Below are positions 54,107-57,729 of a stretch of DNA of 57,729 nt, one piece after another. This DNA comes from Candidatus Onthenecus intestinigallinarum. Lineage in GTDB: Bacteria; Bacillota; Clostridia; Christensenellales; Aristaeellaceae. Every line of letters starts with the position of its first letter. Positions within the stretch are counted from its first letter, which is position 1. Made by a program: the position numbers and the translations under genes. Location: the NCBI GenBank assembly GCA_018713325.1, contig DVFJ01000020.1:1-57729 (forward strand), written 5' to 3'. Under the pieces are notes generated by a model, which worked only from the letters and a program-made list of their open reading frames with translations, ran no database searches and was not told the origin of the DNA.

Positions 54107-54547
54107 TTGCAGGATCCATGGCTTCAGGCGATGGGGCTGCCCATGGGCGAGACGGACGTTCGGATGGTGAATCCGCTGCAAATGGCATATGTCGGCGACG
54201 CGGTACACGCGCTGTTTGTGCGGACGCGTCTTTTTGCGGGCGGCGAGAACGTCGGGCGCATGCACCGGCGGGCCAGCCGCAGCGTCAGCGCGGCGGACCA
54301 GTCGCATGCGCTGGGGCGCATTGAGCCGCTGCTGACGGAGCAGGAGGCGGACATCGTGCGCCGCGGGCGCAACGCCCATGCGCACCACGCCGCGCCGAAG
54401 CATGCCGACCCTGCGGACTACAGCCGCGCCACGGCGTTGGAGGCGCTGCTGGGCTATCTGTACCTGAGCGGGCAGACGCAGCGCCTCGCGCAGCTGCTGG
54501 CGGCGGCGCACGCGCAGGACGGGAGGACCGAGGAGACACATGGCTGA
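54107..54547 (+). CDS. mrnC: mini-ribonuclease III
   Basis: The product is 146 residues starting at TTG 54107, about 7 nt after GGGGAAGGGG. It is an RNase III catalytic domain without the double-stranded RNA-binding domain. NPLQMAYVGDAVHALFVR carries the signature Asp and ALEALLGYLYLSG carries the second acidic site. It matures 23S rRNA in Bacillota. cysS, usually just upstream, is absent. It overlaps thyX by 8 nt. Confidence 0.95.
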   Translation: MQDPWLQAMGLPMGETDVRMVNPLQMAYVGDAVHALFVRTRLFAGGENVGRMHRRASRSVSAADQSHALGRIEPLLTEQEADIVRRGRNAHAHHAAPKHADPADYSRATALEALLGYLYLSGQTQRLAQLLAAAHAQDGRTEETHG

Positions 54548-55292
54548 GACGAGACAGAAGGTGCTGCTGCTGCGGCACACGTACAACCCGGACGAGGTGG
54601 TCGCGCTGGGCGCGCGGCTGTGCTATGCGCAGGCCGACGTGGAGACGCTGCGCGAGCGCATCTCCCGCAAGGATCAGGCCGCGTTCATCGCGGGCGTGAT
54701 GGCGCGCGGGCATCTGTCCGTCATCGAGCACGCCACGTTCACGTTCGCCATCGAGGGCGTCAGCCGCGCGCTGCTGGCGCAGATCACGCGCCACCGCATC
54801 GCCTCGTTCAGCGTGCAGTCGCAGCGCTACGTGTCGATGAAGGGCTTTGACTACGTCGTGCCACCGGCCATTGCCGCGCTGGGCGGGGAGGCGCGCGCGC
54901 GCTTTGCGCAGCAGATGGAGACGATCGGCGCCTGGTATGAGGAGTGGCAGCGCCTGCTGGGCGACGCCGGGGAAAGATCCAACGAGGACGCGCGCTTCGT
55001 GCTGCCCAACGCCTGCGCCACGCGCATGGTGGTGACGATGAACGCGCGCGAGCTGCTGCACTTCTTCTCCCTGCGCTGCTGCCAGCGCGCGCAGTGGGAG
55101 ATCCGCGCGCTGGCGTGGGAGATGCTGCGCCTGTGCAGGCAGGCCGCGCCGGAGATCTTTGCCCAGGCGGGACCGGCGTGCGTGCGCGGGGCCTGCGCGG
55201 AGGGCAAGGCGTCGTGCGGACGCATGGAGGAGATGCGCCGCCGCGTCGCGGCGCTGGGGAATACGGAAGAACCGGAAGGCGAAGGGAAGTAA
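54540..55292 (+). CDS. thyX: flavin-dependent thymidylate synthase ThyX
   Basis: The product is 250 residues. The ThyX motif RHR-x7-S is present as RHRIASFSVQSQRY, with SVIEHATFTFAIEGVSR before it. It makes dTMP from dUMP with FAD and methylene-tetrahydrofolate. Its start lies inside the end of mrnC, so translation is coupled. The last 40 residues hold several Cys (CVRGACAEGKASCG), unusual and perhaps a metal site. Confidence 0.95.
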   Translation: MAETRQKVLLLRHTYNPDEVVALGARLCYAQADVETLRERISRKDQAAFIAGVMARGHLSVIEHATFTFAIEGVSRALLAQITRHRIASFSVQSQRYVSMKGFDYVVPPAIAALGGEARARFAQQMETIGAWYEEWQRLLGDAGERSNEDARFVLPNACATRMVVTMNARELLHFFSLRCCQRAQWEIRALAWEMLRLCRQAAPEIFAQAGPACVRGACAEGKASCGRMEEMRRRVAALGNTEEPEGEGK

Positions 55293-55296
55293 CGAT

Positions 55297-56292
55297 ATGG
55301 CTTATTACGACAGGTTTTCGGACAAGCACAGGCCCGGCAAGCGGGACGACTGGCGGGACGACGCGCGCACGCGCCGGCCGCAGCGCGACTTTGCGCGCCC
55401 GGAGGGCGGCGCGCCTGGTGCCGTGGACGCGGACAGGCCCCAGCGCGCGCAGGGGCCGCGCGGTGAATTCCGCCCGCGTTCGGAGCGACCGGTTCGTCCG
55501 GCTCCTCGCCCGGAACGTCCGGCCCGTCCGGAACGTCCGGCCCAGCCGGCTGACGGCGCGCCGGAGCGCGAGAATCTGCTGGTGGGGCGCAATCCCATCC
55601 GCGAGGCGCTGCGCTCGGGCCGCGACATCGAGAAGCTGCTCGTCGCGCGCGGCGAGCTGACCGGCTCCGCGCGGGAGATCGTCGCCATGGCGCGCGAGCG
55701 GCACATCGTCGTGCAGGAGGTCGACCGCGCGCGGCTGGACGCGCTCGCGCCCAACCACCAGGGCCTGGCGGCGTTTGCGTCGGCCTACCGCTATTCGACG
55801 GTCGACGCGATGCTGGAGACGGCGAAGGAGCGCGGGGAGGATCCGTTCCTCGTCATTCTGGACGGCGTGACCGATCCGCACAACCTGGGCGCGGTCATCA
55901 GAAGCGCCGAGTGCGCAGGCGCGCACGGCGTGATCATCCCCGAGCGGCGCGCGGTGGGCCTCACGCCCGCGGCGGTCAAGGCCTCCGCCGGCGCGGTGGA
56001 GTACGTCAAGGTCGCGCGGGTGACGAATGTCGCGCGCCTGATCGACGAGCTCAAGGGACAGGGCGTGTGGGTATACGCCGCCGCGATGGACGGCGAGCGC
56101 TACGACGCGTGCGACTTCTCTGGCCCGGCGGCGCTGGTCGTCGGCGCAGAGGGCGAGGGCGTGTCCCGTCTGGTGCAGGAGAAGTGCGACCGCAAGGTGG
56201 CGCTGCCGGTGCGCGGACACATCGACTCGCTCAACGCGTCGGTCGCGGCGGGCATCCTGATGTACGAGATCGTGCGCTCGAGGCTCAAATGA
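55297..56292 (+). CDS. rlmB: 23S rRNA 2'-O-methyltransferase RlmB-like
   Basis: The product is 331 residues from the ATG at 55297, 4 nt after the thyX stop. Residues 1-85 are an Arg/Pro-rich, mostly disordered extension with PERPARPERPAQP repeats. The SpoU domain follows: a substrate-binding part (ENLLVGRNPIREALRSG) and knot motifs DGVTDPHNLGAVIRSAE, VVGAEGEGVS and LPVRGHIDSLNASVAAGI. RlmB methylates G2251 of 23S rRNA; related TrmH enzymes are possible. Its stop overlaps yacP by ATGA. Confidence 0.93.
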   Translation: MAYYDRFSDKHRPGKRDDWRDDARTRRPQRDFARPEGGAPGAVDADRPQRAQGPRGEFRPRSERPVRPAPRPERPARPERPAQPADGAPERENLLVGRNPIREALRSGRDIEKLLVARGELTGSAREIVAMARERHIVVQEVDRARLDALAPNHQGLAAFASAYRYSTVDAMLETAKERGEDPFLVILDGVTDPHNLGAVIRSAECAGAHGVIIPERRAVGLTPAAVKASAGAVEYVKVARVTNVARLIDELKGQGVWVYAAAMDGERYDACDFSGPAALVVGAEGEGVSRLVQEKCDRKVALPVRGHIDSLNASVAAGILMYEIVRSRLK

Positions 56293-56798
56293 AGCCGCTG
56301 CTGCTCGTGGACGGCTACAACGTCATCGGCGCGTGGGGCGAGGCGAAGGAGCGCGGCTGGACGATGCAGGAGGCGCGCGATCAGCTGATCCATCGCTTGA
56401 GCGACTATGCGGGCTACGCGGAGGTCGAGGTCGTGCTCGTCTTCGACGGCCACCATCAGGACCGGCGCATCCGCTCTACCGACGCGGTGGCGGGCGTGAC
56501 GGTCGTCTACACGCGCCACGGCGAGAGCGCGGACAACTACATCGAGGCGACCGCGGACGCGACGCCCCGCTACCGGGAGCTGCGCGTGGCCACCAGCGAC
56601 GCGCTGGAGCAGATCGTCACGATGGGGCGCGGGGCGATCCGCGTCTCGGCGCGGGAACTGCTGCGCGACGTCAGCCAGACGCGAAGCGCCGGCCGGGAGA
56701 TGCACGCCCGTACAGGCGGCGGACGCAGCGACATCGGCAGCCGGTTGCCGCCCGGACAGCGCGAGGCGCTCGAGCGCTGGCGCCGGCAGAAACAGTGA
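56289..56798 (+). CDS. yacP: NYN-domain ribonuclease, YacP/Rae1
   Basis: The product is 169 residues. The NYN (PIN-like) nuclease fold shows LLLVDGYNVIGAW, VVLVFDGHH, ADNYIEATAD and VATSDALEQIV, giving four acidic residues of the active site. Rae1 (YacP) is a ribosome-associated mRNA endonuclease in Bacillus. The order rlmB-yacP-sigH is conserved in Bacillota and supports the call. Confidence 0.93.
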   Translation: MKPLLLVDGYNVIGAWGEAKERGWTMQEARDQLIHRLSDYAGYAEVEVVLVFDGHHQDRRIRSTDAVAGVTVVYTRHGESADNYIEATADATPRYRELRVATSDALEQIVTMGRGAIRVSARELLRDVSQTRSAGREMHARTGGGRSDIGSRLPPGQREALERWRRQKQ

Positions 56799-56844
56799 AC
56801 GCGCCGGGGATCATGACGCGCCTGTGGGCGCGGGGAGGATGCCG

Positions 56845-57468
56845 TTGATTACGCTTGAAAGGCTCGAACAGATGACGGACGAGGAGATCGCCGTGCTCGC
56901 GCAGCAGGGCGACAATCTGGCGAGCGAATTTCTGCTCAACAAGTACAAGAACTTCGTTCGCTCCAAGGCGCGCAGCTATTTTCTGGTGGGCGCCGATCAC
57001 GAGGACATCGTGCAAGAGGGCATGATCGGCCTGTTCAAGGCGTTCCGTGACTTCAAGCCGGATAAGCTCTCCTCGTTCCGGGCGTTTGCGGAGCTGTGCA
57101 TCACGCGCCAGATCATCACCGCCATCAAGACGGCCACGCGCCAGAAGCACATTCCGCTCAACTCCTACGTGTCGCTCAACAAGCCGATCTATGACGAGGA
57201 ATCCGACCGCACGCTGCTGGACGTGATCACCGAGGGGCGTGCGACCAACCCCGAAGAACTGCTCATTGGCCAAGAGGACCTGTCCTCCATCGAGGGGCGC
57301 ATTGGCGAGGCGCTGTCCGACCTGGAGTGGGAGGTGCTGACTTCGTACCTGGATGGGAAGAGCTACCAGGAAATTGCCGAGGACCTGGGACGCCACGTCA
57401 AATCCATCGACAACGCGCTGCAGCGCGTCAAGCGAAAACTCGAACGGCTGATCGAAGAAAAAAAATAA
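56845..57468 (+). CDS. sigH: RNA polymerase sigma factor SigH
   Basis: The product is 207 residues starting at TTG 56845, 6 nt after GGAGG; an ATG at 56839 overlaps that site too closely. Region 2 has DEEIAVLAQQGDNLASEFLL, DIVQEGMIGLFKAFRDF and SSFRAFAELCITRQI. Region 4 has LSDLEWEVLTSYLDG and SYQEIAEDLGRHVKSIDNALQRVKRKL. SigH (Spo0H) controls entry into sporulation and stationary phase. It ends the mrnC operon. Confidence 0.97.
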   Translation: MITLERLEQMTDEEIAVLAQQGDNLASEFLLNKYKNFVRSKARSYFLVGADHEDIVQEGMIGLFKAFRDFKPDKLSSFRAFAELCITRQIITAIKTATRQKHIPLNSYVSLNKPIYDEESDRTLLDVITEGRATNPEELLIGQEDLSSIEGRIGEALSDLEWEVLTSYLDGKSYQEIAEDLGRHVKSIDNALQRVKRKLERLIEEKK

Positions 57469-57481
57469 TCCGGCAAATGTG

Positions 57482-57510
57482 TTGACAAAACCCCCCTGTT
57501 TCGTTAAAAT
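57482..57510 (+). promoter_or_regulatory. promoter for tRNA-Gly-tuf
   Basis: TTGACA (57482-57487) and TAAAAT (57505-57510) are 17 nt apart, 26 nt before the tRNA. Confidence 0.8.
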
Positions 57511-57535
57511 ACATGACGTATGGCAGGCGGGGCGT

Positions 57536-57609
57536 GCGGGTGTAACTCAATGGCAGAGTGTCAGCTTCCCAAGCTGATTACGTGGGTTCGATTCCCATCA
57601 CCCGCTCCA
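57536..57609 (+). tRNA. tRNA-Gly (anticodon CCC)
   Basis: The acceptor arm pairs GCGGGTG (57536-57542) with CACCCGC (57599-57605). The anticodon stem TCAGC/GCTGA holds the loop TTCCCAA, giving CCC. The T-arm has GGTTCGATTCC. CCA is encoded (57607-57609). Confidence 0.95.
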
Positions 57610-57676
57610 ATCGGTACAACCGACACGCTCGGCACGGCCGAAACTGTCAGCCGCACATAAAAAAGGAGGAACCCTC

Positions 57677-57729
57677 ATGGCGAAGCAGAAGTTTGAGCGC
57701 ACCAAGCCGCACGTGAACATCGGCACGAT
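57677..57729 (+). CDS. tuf: elongation factor Tu, 5' part only
   Basis: Only the first 17 codons lie in the window. AAGGAGGA sits before the ATG at 57677, and the translation MAKQKFERTKPHVNIG is the hallmark EF-Tu N-terminus. It delivers aminoacyl-tRNA to the ribosome. No terminator is seen between the tRNA and tuf, so they probably share a transcript. Confidence 0.93.
   Translation, partial: MAKQKFERTKPHVNIGT

Overview
The window looks like the chromosome of a high-GC, spore-forming member of the Clostridia (Bacillota). The evidence is a set of sporulation genes (spoIIID next to mbl, a SpoIIQ-like LytM protein, yaaL-bofA, cwlD, sigH), Gram-positive style operons (secA-prfB; mrnC-thyX-rlmB-yacP-sigH; cggR-pgk-tpiA-gpmI), ecfA1-ecfA2-ecfT-truA, and abundant SigA promoters, strong Shine-Dalgarno sites and cis-acting RNA switches. 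A Christensenellales-like lineage is possible, but I cannot prove it from sequence alone. Coding density is high, almost everything is on the + strand, and nothing looks like a phage, an insertion sequence or a CRISPR array.

Layout. 1-11.9 kb is a surface/secretion region: a leader with palindromes and a SigA promoter, a PT-repeat secreted protein with an SH3-like domain, a 2,514-residue Cna_B/SpaA/YDG/DUF11 repeat adhesin with no visible LPXTG anchor, and an orphan family 5 solute-binding protein. 11.9-15.5 kb is an FMN riboswitch driving ecfA1-ecfA2-ecfT-truA. 15.5-23.3 kb holds spoIIID-mbl, a small membrane protein, a TtcA-like enzyme, a DUF368 lipid carrier translocase, a SAM-I riboswitch with metK, and recD2. 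23.4-31.2 kb holds a candidate large structured ncRNA before a zinc-ribbon gene, a HAD phosphatase, an eight-repeat peptidoglycan-binding lipoprotein, an Mn riboswitch with mntP, a Cys-cluster protein and a zinc-type ABC transporter.

31.2-42 kb holds a sugar kinase-like gene, spoIIQ-like, glmS, yaaL-bofA, cggR with its probable operator, pgk-tpiA-gpmI (no gap or eno), and a Gfo/Idh/MocA oxidoreductase. 42-47 kb holds a MATE exporter and a tyrosine T-box operon (aminotransferase-tyrS-yigZ). 47-57.7 kb is housekeeping: secA, prfB with a programmed frameshift, a DUF1461 protein with tsaD, a cluster of DnaA boxes, cwlD, mrnC-thyX-rlmB-yacP-sigH, tRNA-Gly(CCC), and the start of tuf, which runs off the window.

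The most interesting points are the FMN riboswitch on a shared ECF energizing module that has no S-component, the DnaA-box cluster between tsaD and cwlD, the in-frame UAA rather than UGA at the prfB frameshift site, the ~230-nt structured RNA before the zinc-ribbon gene, and the anchorless giant adhesin with a lower-GC N-terminal patch. All calls are by eye; no database search was run.
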